The position numbers and the translations under genes were made by a program. Of a stretch of DNA of 13,443 nt, positions 1-6,955 are shown piece by piece. Position 1 is the stretch's first letter; each line of letters starts with the position of its first letter. The notes beneath the pieces were generated by a model. The model worked only from the letters and a program-made list of their open reading frames with translations. It was not told the DNA's origin and made no database searches. Source of the DNA: Clostridiaceae bacterium (GTDB taxonomy: Bacteria; Bacillota; Clostridia; Saccharofermentanales; UBA5734); NCBI GenBank assembly GCA_012729935.1, contig JAAYBY010000066.1:1-13443 (forward strand), given 5' to 3'.

Positions 1-978
1 ATGATAGACATTCACACACATGTCTATAAAAAGGAGCATCGTTCGGCAGAGCCTGTCACCAATAAGCGGACCGTTACCTGGCCTTCGCTGGTTGCCGAAG
101 ACAATTCGATCGAAGACCTGCAGGAAACATATCGACTGATGTTTCCCGACAAAGACGTATCCGCTCTGATGTTTGCCAGCCTCAAACCAAATGATTCTCA
201 GGACGTAGCCAACCAGTACGTGTCCGAAAGCGCTGAAAAAACAGGATGGCCTGCCCTATACTATTCATTTCCCACCCAAAGTGCCGCTGAACTGGAACAA
301 AAGATCATAGAGGGCGGTTTCCTTGGCGTCAAGAGTTATTTGAACCTCAGTCCGTCGTATCTTCCTGAGGCTGAAATCCGTATTTTTGACTTCTTCCCGC
401 ACGAACAGCTGAAACTGATGAATAAGCGCGGCTGGATTGTCATGCTTCATATACCGCGTCACGGGCGATTGAAAGATTCAGTCAATATCGAACAGATTAT
501 TGAAATTAAAAAGACGTACCCGAACATCAAGCTGATCATTGCTCATGTTGGCCGCGCCTATTGCCCGGAAGATGTGGGTGACGCATTCGAGCGCCTGTCA
601 GTCTGCCCTGATCTGATGTTTGATTTCTGTGCCAATACCAACCAAATGGTCTTTGAGAAACTCATTCGCGCGTTTGGTCCGAAAAACATCCTGTTTGGCA
701 GCGACATGCCGATTCTGCGGATGCGGACACGTCGGATCTGTGAAAACGGAACCTATATTAATCTTATTCCACCGGGATTATACGGCGATCCGAGTCAGGA
801 TTCCCATCTGCGCGAAGTGTCTCCTGAAGAAGCTGATTCAATCACATTCTTTATGTACGAAGAAATTATGGCGATGAAACGTGCTGTTAAAGCCTGTGGT
901 TTAGATGAAAACGATGTCGCCGATATGTTCTACAACAATGCAAAGCAGCTGATCGACGAGGTTCGTAAAAGCTATTAA
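1..978 (+). CDS. Amidohydrolase-family (Amidohydro_2-type) metal-dependent hydrolase
   Basis: 325-residue TIM-barrel hydrolase of the amidohydrolase superfamily. The N-terminal H-T-H pair (H5, H7) follows the first beta strand, as in the family's metal site. Further candidate ligands or catalytic residues are K111 (GVKSYL), H150 (MLHIPRHGR), H182 (IIAHVGRAY) and D235 (FGSDMP). The NNAKQLI tail matches the usual end of Amidohydro_2 proteins. The family covers lactonases (L-fuconolactonase, LigI), amide hydrolases and decarboxylases, so the substrate cannot be read from sequence. The ATG is the first base of the window, so its ribosome binding site is out of view; the HxH at residues 5-7 is where a genuine start would place it. 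It is followed after 15 bases by the isomerase-like gene and is probably co-transcribed with it. Confidence 0.85.
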   Translation: MIDIHTHVYKKEHRSAEPVTNKRTVTWPSLVAEDNSIEDLQETYRLMFPDKDVSALMFASLKPNDSQDVANQYVSESAEKTGWPALYYSFPTQSAAELEQKIIEGGFLGVKSYLNLSPSYLPEAEIRIFDFFPHEQLKLMNKRGWIVMLHIPRHGRLKDSVNIEQIIEIKKTYPNIKLIIAHVGRAYCPEDVGDAFERLSVCPDLMFDFCANTNQMVFEKLIRAFGPKNILFGSDMPILRMRTRRICENGTYINLIPPGLYGDPSQDSHLREVSPEEADSITFFMYEEIMAMKRAVKACGLDENDVADMFYNNAKQLIDEVRKSY

Positions 979-993
979 AGCAAGGAGATCTTT

Positions 994-2376
994 ATGGGTA
1001 AAAAAGTAAAAGTTGGCTTTCTACCGTTATATATTAAACTCTACGATGACGCAGGCGTTAAAAGAGACGCCACCTTAAAGTGCATGAATGCAGCCATCAA
1101 AATGCTTGAATCTGAAGATGTCGAAATTGTTCTTTCTGATGTTTGCCGAATCAAGCCCGAATTCAACGCAGCGGCGGAGCTTTTTAACAAAGAAGCTGTC
1201 GATGCCGTCGTTACCTATCATCTTGCTTATTCGCCATCGCTCGAATCCATCGATGCTCTGTGCGCAATGAATGCACCTGTGATCGTCTGTGATACGACAT
1301 TGACCTACAATATGTCAGAGCGGATGAATCCTGCAGACATCTCGCCGAATCACGGTATCCACGGCGTCATGGACATGTGTAATCTGCTGAAGCGCCGAGG
1401 CAAGACTTACTTCGTCGAGGCAGGTCATCTGCTGCACTCCGATGTTATTGCCCGTATCGCCAGATTATGTCGCGCAGCTGCTGCTGCCAAGACTTTTCAG
1501 CAGGGTCGGATCGGATCAGTGGGCGGTTCCTTTGACGGTATGGGTGATTTTTTCATGGATCCTGAAACCATGAAAAAAGATGTGGGTGCGGAAATCGTTT
1601 TCTTTGACTTTGCCCGTGACCATCAGCAGTATCTGGCCAAGGTGACCGATGCAGATATCGATGCTGAAATGGCCTGGGATCGTGCTCATTTCACGATTGA
1701 AGTCAGTAATATGGAGAACTACCGGGCAGCAACACGGATGGGTCTGGCGCTGCGTAAATGGGCTGAAGAGACAGGACTGATCGGATATACAGTCAATTTC
1801 CTCAAGATGGATCAGGACAAAATGCCATTTGTCGAATTATCGAAAGCCATGATGAAGGGTTTCGGCTATGCCGGTGAGGGCGATACATTGACAGCAGGTC
1901 TTGTCGGTTCCCTTCTCTCCGTTTATAAGGACGTCACGTTTACCGAAACCTTCTGTCCCTGTTGGAAAAATGATTTGATCCTGATGAGTCACATGGGCGA
2001 GATGAACCTGAATCTCTCGGCTTATAAACCGATTCTGTCAGATAAACCTTTCAATTACACACCTTCTGGAGATACAGTCAGTGCAACTGGCACAATGCGC
2101 GCCGGTCGTGGCACATTCATTAATCTGGCCCCGATGCGTGAGGGATATGTGCTCACACTTGTCCCAGCCGAAATGGTGGATCTGGCTCAGGAAAACGGTC
2201 CTTACCGTAAAACGGTTGAGGGCTGGATGAAACCTCAAATTCCGCTACCGGCGTTTTTAAAGCGCTACAGCGAAATCGGCGGAACCCATCATTCGGCATT
2301 TGCCTATAACGTATCTGTTGAAGAGATGGCTGCGTTTGGCCGGATCATGGGATTTGATGTCGAAGTGATCGACTGA
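994..2376 (+). CDS. L-arabinose/L-fucose isomerase-like protein
   Basis: 460-residue cytoplasmic protein of the FucI/AraA ketol-isomerase superfamily. The four Mn2+ ligands known in L-arabinose isomerase (Glu306, Glu333, His350, His450 in E. coli AraA) have clear counterparts: E295 in AGEGD, E318 in FTETF, H333 in MSHMGE and H432 or H433 in GGTHH. The N-terminal part (residues 5-160) is the Rossmann-like region typical of the family. A working aldose-ketose isomerase, or a related metal-dependent isomerase, is likely. Length is slightly under AraA (500) and well under FucI (590), and it is too divergent to be called either enzyme. The ATG is preceded by AAGGAG at 981-986. It lies downstream of the metal hydrolase in a two-gene unit and is followed by a strong terminator. 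Confidence 0.8.
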   Translation: MGKKVKVGFLPLYIKLYDDAGVKRDATLKCMNAAIKMLESEDVEIVLSDVCRIKPEFNAAAELFNKEAVDAVVTYHLAYSPSLESIDALCAMNAPVIVCDTTLTYNMSERMNPADISPNHGIHGVMDMCNLLKRRGKTYFVEAGHLLHSDVIARIARLCRAAAAAKTFQQGRIGSVGGSFDGMGDFFMDPETMKKDVGAEIVFFDFARDHQQYLAKVTDADIDAEMAWDRAHFTIEVSNMENYRAATRMGLALRKWAEETGLIGYTVNFLKMDQDKMPFVELSKAMMKGFGYAGEGDTLTAGLVGSLLSVYKDVTFTETFCPCWKNDLILMSHMGEMNLNLSAYKPILSDKPFNYTPSGDTVSATGTMRAGRGTFINLAPMREGYVLTLVPAEMVDLAQENGPYRKTVEGWMKPQIPLPAFLKRYSEIGGTHHSAFAYNVSVEEMAAFGRIMGFDVEVID

Positions 2377-2400
2377 TAGATGCAGTTGACATCAAAAATA

Positions 2401-2430
2401 AACGGACTGCCTTTTCACAGGCAGTCCGTT
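2401..2430. terminator. Bidirectional rho-independent terminator
   Basis: A perfect 11-bp stem (AACGGACTGCC at 2401-2411 with GGCAGTCCGTT at 2420-2430) encloses an 8-base loop. A T run follows on the plus strand (2429-2434). An A-rich stretch on the left (2394-2402) gives a U-rich tail on the minus strand. It sits between convergent genes ending at 2376 and 2459 and can stop both transcripts. Confidence 0.92.
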
Positions 2431-2458
2431 TTTTAAATTCTGTTCTGATTTCTTTTGT

Positions 2459-3409
2459 TTAGTAGGCAATCAGTTCCAGCGGTTGGATCGGGCGTGCCAT
2501 ATCTTCGCTCACATAGATTGTCCCTTTGGTCAGCTGATAGATGGATGCCGGCACATCTTTTGTGACAGGTCCGTAAATCTGCAATCTGGATATCATGCGT
2601 TCCCAGGAACTGTACCCGCCCAGAAAACCCAGATCATGACGTTCAAGATGATCACGAGCGTTGATGATGTCTCTTGGGCCGATGGATACGGAATAGCACG
2701 GTGTGTAGGCGAGGTCGCCACAGGCTCCGAAACCGGCTCCCAGTGAATTCTGGATGATTGTCAGCCGGTGATTATCAACGAAACGTGCACCTAGTTTCAG
2801 GAACTCCTCGAGAGAATCAGCTTTGAACGCTTCCGTATTCGGGTCAATAAAAGCCGTGTGGCCAACCCAGCCGGTTGCTGAAATAACCAGATCAGCACCG
2901 CCGTCACCAATTTCTTCGATCAAATCAGAATAATGCTCAATATTGTCATTGGTATAATAGTGCATCTGTTCGAGCGGCGGACGCAAATCAGGCTCAAAGG
3001 TCATATAAAACTCACTGAGAAAATGACCGCCCAGCGATGGTCCATACGTGATCGGCGCGACGTTTCCATCCTGGTCTGCCCACTCATCCATGCAGAAAGC
3101 ATGAATATTGCGGCCGCTGACACGGTAACGGTTGCACATCGTAACCGCAGCCACATAAACACTTCGCCAGGAATTGGGGAATATAATGACCGTCTTCTTG
3201 TCTTCAACGTCGGAACGCCAGATCCAGTTGAAAAGTTCAGCTGTTATGGCACTGCACGGATGAGGAACAACACGGACCTTATAGTCCGGATTCGGATGCG
3301 GATGGGTTTCCATCTCTTCCCTTTTGATGTTTCTACAGTATTCAAGTACCTTCTTGTCCTGAACAGGCAACCACGCGGGTGGTGCATAGTCGAATGCTTT
3401 TTGATTCAT
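2459..3409 (-). CDS. NagB-fold (glucosamine-6-phosphate deaminase-like) protein A
   Basis: 316-residue member of the NagB/RpiA/6-phosphogluconolactonase (SugP_isomerase) superfamily. FCMDEW (D108) matches the FNMDEY segment of E. coli NagB that holds Asp72. GWVGHTAFIDP (180-190) matches the GxDGHIAFNEP loop: the histidine is kept (H184), Asp141 is replaced by V182 and Glu148 by D189. SIGPRDI (242-248) matches the later T-x-G segment. The phosphate-binding TGGTP loop of NagB is not recognisable (FPNSWRS here), so a sugar-phosphate substrate is doubtful. Start chosen at 3409 because GAGGAGG lies 8 bases upstream; an in-frame ATG at 3430 lacks this and overlaps the preceding gene. It lies 17 bases after paralogue B and is probably the last gene of the minus-strand run. 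Exact reaction unknown. Confidence 0.82.
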   Translation of the reverse strand: MNQKAFDYAPPAWLPVQDKKVLEYCRNIKREEMETHPHPNPDYKVRVVPHPCSAITAELFNWIWRSDVEDKKTVIIFPNSWRSVYVAAVTMCNRYRVSGRNIHAFCMDEWADQDGNVAPITYGPSLGGHFLSEFYMTFEPDLRPPLEQMHYYTNDNIEHYSDLIEEIGDGGADLVISATGWVGHTAFIDPNTEAFKADSLEEFLKLGARFVDNHRLTIIQNSLGAGFGACGDLAYTPCYSVSIGPRDIINARDHLERHDLGFLGGYSSWERMISRLQIYGPVTKDVPASIYQLTKGTIYVSEDMARPIQPLELIAY

Positions 3410-3426
3410 TATCTTGGCCTCCTCAA

Positions 3427-4389
3427 TCATTGGTTTTCCTGCAGCGGATCCCAGTCAGAGTCATACTGCAGCGGAACTGCGATCGTCTTGTCGACAAAAG
3501 CGGTTCCCTTAAACAGACGCAGCATGGTTCCCGGGATGGCCGGAGTGATCGGGCCGAAGAACATCATACGGGATCCATAGCGCTGCCAGGATGTTGTTGC
3601 ACCGACAGGAGCTGTAAATTCGACTTCAACACGATCTTTGGCATGGGCAATGTCACGTGGTCCAATGGTCGCAATCTTCGGCGGAACAGCACCGATGTCT
3701 CCGGAGCAGCCAAACATGCCACGCATGGAGTCCGCAGAAATTGTCTCCGGCAGAGGCGTAGTGACACGAGATCCAAACGTCAGAAAAGTCTCCATGTCAT
3801 CTGCCTTGAAATCATCCGTCGGATCGATTCCTGCGATTCCGCCAACCCAGTTGACACTTGTATAAATGACATCTGCACCGCCATCGCCGCAGGTATCAAT
3901 CAGGTTTGAATACTGATTGACATTGTCCGTTGTCCAGTAATGAATTTGGTCCTTTGGCATTCTCAGATCTGGCTGGATCCGTTCGAAACAGTATTTGTTG
4001 AAATAATACGCGCGGCTGACCGTGCTGTCCGCTGGTGCCACTTCGTTGTTTTCATTGGCATACTCGCTGAGGAAGAATACATGAACATTGCGAGCACTGA
4101 CTTGATATTTGTTCAGCACCTCAGCAAGACTCATGTAGGCAGCAACTTCAGGGGACGGCAGAACCACCGTCAGCTTTTCATTGTTGATGTCTGACAGGCG
4201 GATGCGCTGAAACAGATCGGTCACGAAATAGCTGATTGCATCCATCACGACATTCAGTTTGAACTCTGGATGTTCAAAAGTTTCTTTCGCACGTTTCTCA
4301 TAATCACCATCTCGTATGGCATCAAGAACAGCCATGTCCCTGAATGGAAGCCATGGTGCTGGTTTGGGGATGAATACTGTACTTCTCAT
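3427..4389 (-). CDS. NagB-fold paralogue B, with most NagB catalytic residues replaced
   Basis: 320 residues, aligning with paralogue A almost without gaps over the first 200 positions. Shared landmarks are GDGGAD (168-173), WVG (181-183), IDP (188-190) and IGPRDI (242-247). At the NagB active-site positions it reads FLSEY (S108 instead of Asp), NWVGGIAGIDP (V182 and G184 instead of Asp and His) and D189. Three of the four E. coli NagB catalytic residues are therefore absent. The phosphate loop is also missing (LPSPEVAA). It may be a non-catalytic partner of paralogue A, or have a different chemistry. The ATG at 4389 has AGGAGG five bases upstream; the longer frame to 4449 would begin with TTG and no Shine-Dalgarno sequence. 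The 98-base stretch upstream, after the M20 gene, holds two inverted repeats. Confidence 0.8.
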   Translation of the reverse strand: MRSTVFIPKPAPWLPFRDMAVLDAIRDGDYEKRAKETFEHPEFKLNVVMDAISYFVTDLFQRIRLSDINNEKLTVVLPSPEVAAYMSLAEVLNKYQVSARNVHVFFLSEYANENNEVAPADSTVSRAYYFNKYCFERIQPDLRMPKDQIHYWTTDNVNQYSNLIDTCGDGGADVIYTSVNWVGGIAGIDPTDDFKADDMETFLTFGSRVTTPLPETISADSMRGMFGCSGDIGAVPPKIATIGPRDIAHAKDRVEVEFTAPVGATTSWQRYGSRMMFFGPITPAIPGTMLRLFKGTAFVDKTIAVPLQYDSDWDPLQENQ

Positions 4390-4413
4390 AAAAACCTCCT
4401 CGTATTTGTTACT

Positions 4414-4426
4414 TGGTCTGTGACCA
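4414..4426. repeat. Inverted repeat 5-3-5 in the leader of NagB-like gene B
   Basis: TGGTC-TGT-GACCA is a perfect short inverted repeat about 12 bases upstream of the AGGAGG of gene B. It could be an operator half-site pair or a small RNA hairpin near the ribosome binding site. It is short enough to be chance. Confidence 0.35.
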
Positions 4427-4467
4427 GATAACGCTGACCTATTTGCCAAACTGCTGATTGCGTCGTC

Positions 4468-4485
4468 CTGTCATCGGTCTGACAG
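4468..4485. repeat. Inverted repeat 6-6-6 between the M20 and NagB-like genes
   Basis: CTGTCA-TCGGTC-TGACAG, perfect 6-bp arms, lies just past the stop of the M20 gene (4488). No T run follows, so it is not a classical terminator. It may be an RNA processing or stability hairpin, or an operator for the NagB-like pair. Confidence 0.4.
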
Positions 4486-4487
4486 TA

Positions 4488-5756
4488 TCATGATTCATAT
4501 CGCAGTAAAAACAACAAAATGCTCTTGCACATATCCAGGAATTCTGCACAATCTATGTTTTCATCAACCTGATGCGCACCGCCCGGATCAGCAAAGTTTC
4601 CGCCAACCCCATAGTTAAAGACTTCACCCTTGCCATGGTAGTAAAACATTGGTAAATCAGACAGACACATACCCTCTATCGGTGCTTTTTTCCCGCTGAC
4701 AGCTTCGATGCACTGATTGAATAAATCAACAGCCGGCATCGGCCGATCAGGTGTAACCGGAAGAAAATAGCGCGTCGTGTTTTTGATCTGTCCGATGTCA
4801 ACATCCCATTGGTCAACAACTGATCTGACCTGGTCAATGATCTGTCTAAGTTCCGCTTCAAGTGTTTCTCGGGGCATCAGCGAATAAAACATAAAATTAA
4901 CGGCTGCACTGCGCATGTCAGTACCGCCCGTACCGCCAATCAGAACGCGATTGAGCCGGTAGGCTTGTGCAGCAGCGGAACTGCCCTTGAAAATGGGGTG
5001 TGCGTCAAGTTCATCACGGCGACGTTGCCCAAATACACTTAAAGCAGCAAGGAAAGCCTGCACGGCGAGGTATACCGGTTCGGCCGTTTCTGTCGGATGA
5101 CGCAGCTTAAAATCGATCTCAAACAAGCCGCCGCCCGTTCCATGTGTAAAAAGAGTACTGTTGAATCCGTCGAGATTCAGGTAAATGTCTGACGGATACT
5201 TCAGAACGGCTGCAAGCGCGCCATGTCCGCCACCGGCTTCTTCGTCTGAATAAGCGGTCAGCACAATATTGTTCTTGAGCCGGACGCCACAGGACTGGAG
5301 AACGCGAACAACAAACCATCCGGCAGCAATTCCCTGTTTATCATCAACAGTTCCACGACCCCAGATTTTTCCGTCCTTGATCAAGCCGCTCAGCGGTGGA
5401 ACAGTCCATTTACTTTCATCACCGATCTGGACGGTATCGCTGTGTCCAGCTAACATCACACTTTTTCTGCCTTCAGTTCCCGGCCAGGCCGCACAGACAT
5501 TGGGACGATTCTCCAGATTGTTTCCCGGCAGATAGGCCTCGTGTTCCGAAAACCCAGGCAGACTTAATGGTGAAAATACGTCTGCTTTAAGACCAAGCCG
5601 CTGATATAGTTCACTCACGCACATAACAATATTCTGTTCGTTTCCGTGATCGTTGAAATTCTCGGTATTCTGCTGAACCAGACAAGATAATGCATCGAAC
5701 AATTCTTGCTGTAATCGTTCAGCTTCGAGGCAAACACGCTGTTCCAACTCTGTCAT
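4488..5756 (-). CDS. M20-family metallohydrolase (ArgE/DapE/ACY1/CPG2 type)
   Basis: 422-residue di-zinc amidohydrolase/peptidase with an intact metal centre: H105 and D107 in GHSDTV, bridging D138 in WGRGTVDDKQG, catalytic and ligand E172/E173 in SDEEAGGG, D196 in NLDG and H395 in GGAHQVDEN. Residues of roughly 205-325 form the insert that acts as dimerisation lid in the family. There is no signal peptide, so it is cytoplasmic. Members remove acyl groups from amino acids, split dipeptides or hydrolyse carbamoyl compounds; the substrate is not readable here. ATG at 5756 has GGAGG eight bases upstream. It is the first gene after a near-consensus promoter and long leader, and is followed by the NagB-like pair, with which it probably shares a transcript. 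Confidence 0.88.
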   Translation of the reverse strand: MTELEQRVCLEAERLQQELFDALSCLVQQNTENFNDHGNEQNIVMCVSELYQRLGLKADVFSPLSLPGFSEHEAYLPGNNLENRPNVCAAWPGTEGRKSVMLAGHSDTVQIGDESKWTVPPLSGLIKDGKIWGRGTVDDKQGIAAGWFVVRVLQSCGVRLKNNIVLTAYSDEEAGGGHGALAAVLKYPSDIYLNLDGFNSTLFTHGTGGGLFEIDFKLRHPTETAEPVYLAVQAFLAALSVFGQRRRDELDAHPIFKGSSAAAQAYRLNRVLIGGTGGTDMRSAAVNFMFYSLMPRETLEAELRQIIDQVRSVVDQWDVDIGQIKNTTRYFLPVTPDRPMPAVDLFNQCIEAVSGKKAPIEGMCLSDLPMFYYHGKGEVFNYGVGGNFADPGGAHQVDENIDCAEFLDMCKSILLFLLRYES

Positions 5757-5790
5757 GACGAAAGCCTCCGATTTCTGTTAAAAGGGACGG

Positions 5791-5891
5791 TCTGGCAGTC
5801 TGTTTCCAGAAAGTGTCCGCCCCAAGATAACGAGAATTGATCCGACCCTGCTTTTCAATTCTGCACTGACCCCTTTTCTTGGGCATCAGTG
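5791..5891 (-). promoter_or_regulatory. Structured 5' leader of the M20 operon (tandem hairpins)
   Basis: The predicted transcript from the promoter at 5921-5948 has a leader of roughly 155 bases with several possible hairpins. One is an 8-bp perfect stem (5833-5840 with 5855-5862, 14-base loop). Next to it, one base away, is an imperfect stem (5864-5891: CACTGA/TCAGTG plus an inner CCC/GGG pairing). A weaker 5-bp stem lies at 5791-5810. No T run follows any of them, and I do not recognise a known riboswitch or T-box core. Function is unknown; a cis-regulatory leader is possible. Confidence 0.4.
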
Positions 5892-5920
5892 AAAGTGATT
5901 AAACAAAGCCCGTCTTCTCC

Positions 5921-5948
5921 ATTATATAATGAGTTCCTGAACTGTCAA
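5921..5948 (-). promoter_or_regulatory. Near-consensus sigma-70/SigA promoter for the M20-NagB-like genes
   Basis: Reading the minus strand, TTGACA (5943-5948) is separated by 16 bases from TATAAT (5921-5926); both hexamers are perfect. The start point would be near 5914, about 155 bases ahead of the M20 ATG. The spacer holds AGTTC-CT-GAACT (5932-5943), an inverted repeat placed where a repressor would block RNA polymerase. It lies just downstream of the SDR gene on the same strand, so it provides an internal restart for the distal genes. Confidence 0.75.
5932..5943. repeat. Inverted repeat 5-2-5 inside the promoter spacer (candidate operator)
   Basis: AGTTC-CT-GAACT fills most of the spacer between the -35 and -10 boxes and overlaps the first base of the -35 element. 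The position is typical for a repressor operator. The regulator is not encoded in this window. Confidence 0.45.
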
Positions 5949-6011
5949 ACCGTATGGCGTTTTCTGGTATATCCAATTCACTGATTGCGACATGATTAAT
6001 ATTCCTAAAAA

Positions 6012-6845
6012 TCAATCAAAAACGTCAGAAAAAAGCTGTACCTTTGCCTTTCTCAGAATGAAAGAAAAGAAATCCAACGCATGAATGCCAAATAAATTTA
6101 CGAGAATATAGATAAATTTTGCCTGTGCGCCAGGGAAAATCTGTCTTTTCCTTCGTTTCATCTGTTTGACAATTTTTCGGGCCATCCGGTCACTATCCAT
6201 CCAGAAATGTCTCAACCTCTTGTCTTTCAGACCTTCATCCTGGCCGCGAAATAAGTCGGTCCTGACAAACCCGGGACAGATTGCAGAAACATAAATCCGT
6301 TTCCTGGTTTCAGACGCCAACGCTTCAGAATAGGCCTTCAGGGCTGCTTTGGCAGCTGAATAGGCGGCGGTTCCCGGCATGGGTGCAAACGCCGCCGCAC
6401 TTGACATGTTGATAATTGCGGGCGTCGATGATTGCCTGATAACGGGTAATAAGCGGGCAATGGCATCAACAGCTCCCAGAAAATCGGTGGCCATAATTGA
6501 ACGAACTTGTTCAGACGCAAAATCTCCTGCATGTTCGATCGAGGTCAGTCGTGACATGACACCGGCATTGTTGATCAGAATATCGATGCTCGTCTGATCA
6601 TGAGAAATCGTCTCAGAAAAATCGATCCAGTTCGCTTGATCAGATACGTCAAACAAATGATAGTCAAACCGGTCAGACAAGTGGCCAAGTGATGTCTTTA
6701 GATTGATCATTTTTTGCTCATCGCGTCCAATACCGATGACACGGCACGAATAGGTCCGGATCAGTATTTCAGTCAGTGAACGCCCTATTCCAGACGATGC
6801 CCCTGTTATCAGAACCGTCTTACCGACAAGCCAATTTGATTTCAC
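6012..6845 (-). CDS. Short-chain dehydrogenase/reductase (SDR)
   Basis: 277-residue classical SDR. TGASSGIG (14-21) is the dinucleotide-binding glycine motif, NNAG (92-95) follows beta-4, and S148/S149, Y162 and K166 give the catalytic Ser-Tyr-Lys set in YSAAK; PGFVRTD (191-197) closes the cofactor site. Asp66 (FDV) is the usual adenine contact. R41 right after beta-2 (GIGRDE) favours NADP(H). The C-terminal 40 residues are hydrophobic and basic, suggesting membrane contact, as in some DltE-like SDRs. Start: a GTG at 6845 has GAGAGG nine bases upstream and sits at the right distance from the Rossmann motif; the longer frame begins with TTG at 6878 without a good ribosome binding site. It is 110 bases downstream of the URO-D-type gene. 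Substrate unknown. Confidence 0.85.
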   Translation of the reverse strand: MKSNWLVGKTVLITGASSGIGRSLTEILIRTYSCRVIGIGRDEQKMINLKTSLGHLSDRFDYHLFDVSDQANWIDFSETISHDQTSIDILINNAGVMSRLTSIEHAGDFASEQVRSIMATDFLGAVDAIARLLPVIRQSSTPAIINMSSAAAFAPMPGTAAYSAAKAALKAYSEALASETRKRIYVSAICPGFVRTDLFRGQDEGLKDKRLRHFWMDSDRMARKIVKQMKRRKRQIFPGAQAKFIYILVNLFGIHALDFFSFILRKAKVQLFSDVFD

Positions 6846-6955
6846 GATTTCTTGCCTCTCATTCCACTCTATAATCAATCACTGGCTTGCCCGAATGCTG
6901 TCGCAGCAGCAAGTTTCAGTTTTTGCATCGTCTGATCTTTATCGACTGTCAGCAG

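Noticed and set aside
2933..3580. 215-codon plus-strand open frame opposite the NagB-like genes
   Set aside because: It is antisense to two well-supported genes, crosses their boundary, has no ribosome binding site and shows no recognisable family.
3379..3909. 176-codon plus-strand open frame opposite NagB-like gene B
   Set aside because: Cys- and Arg-rich composition typical of an antisense shadow, and no ribosome binding site.
6875..6928. 17-codon minus-strand open frame (MQKLKLAAATAFGQASD) between the URO-D-type and SDR genes
   Set aside because: No convincing ribosome binding site and too short to judge; it could be a gene remnant but nothing supports it.
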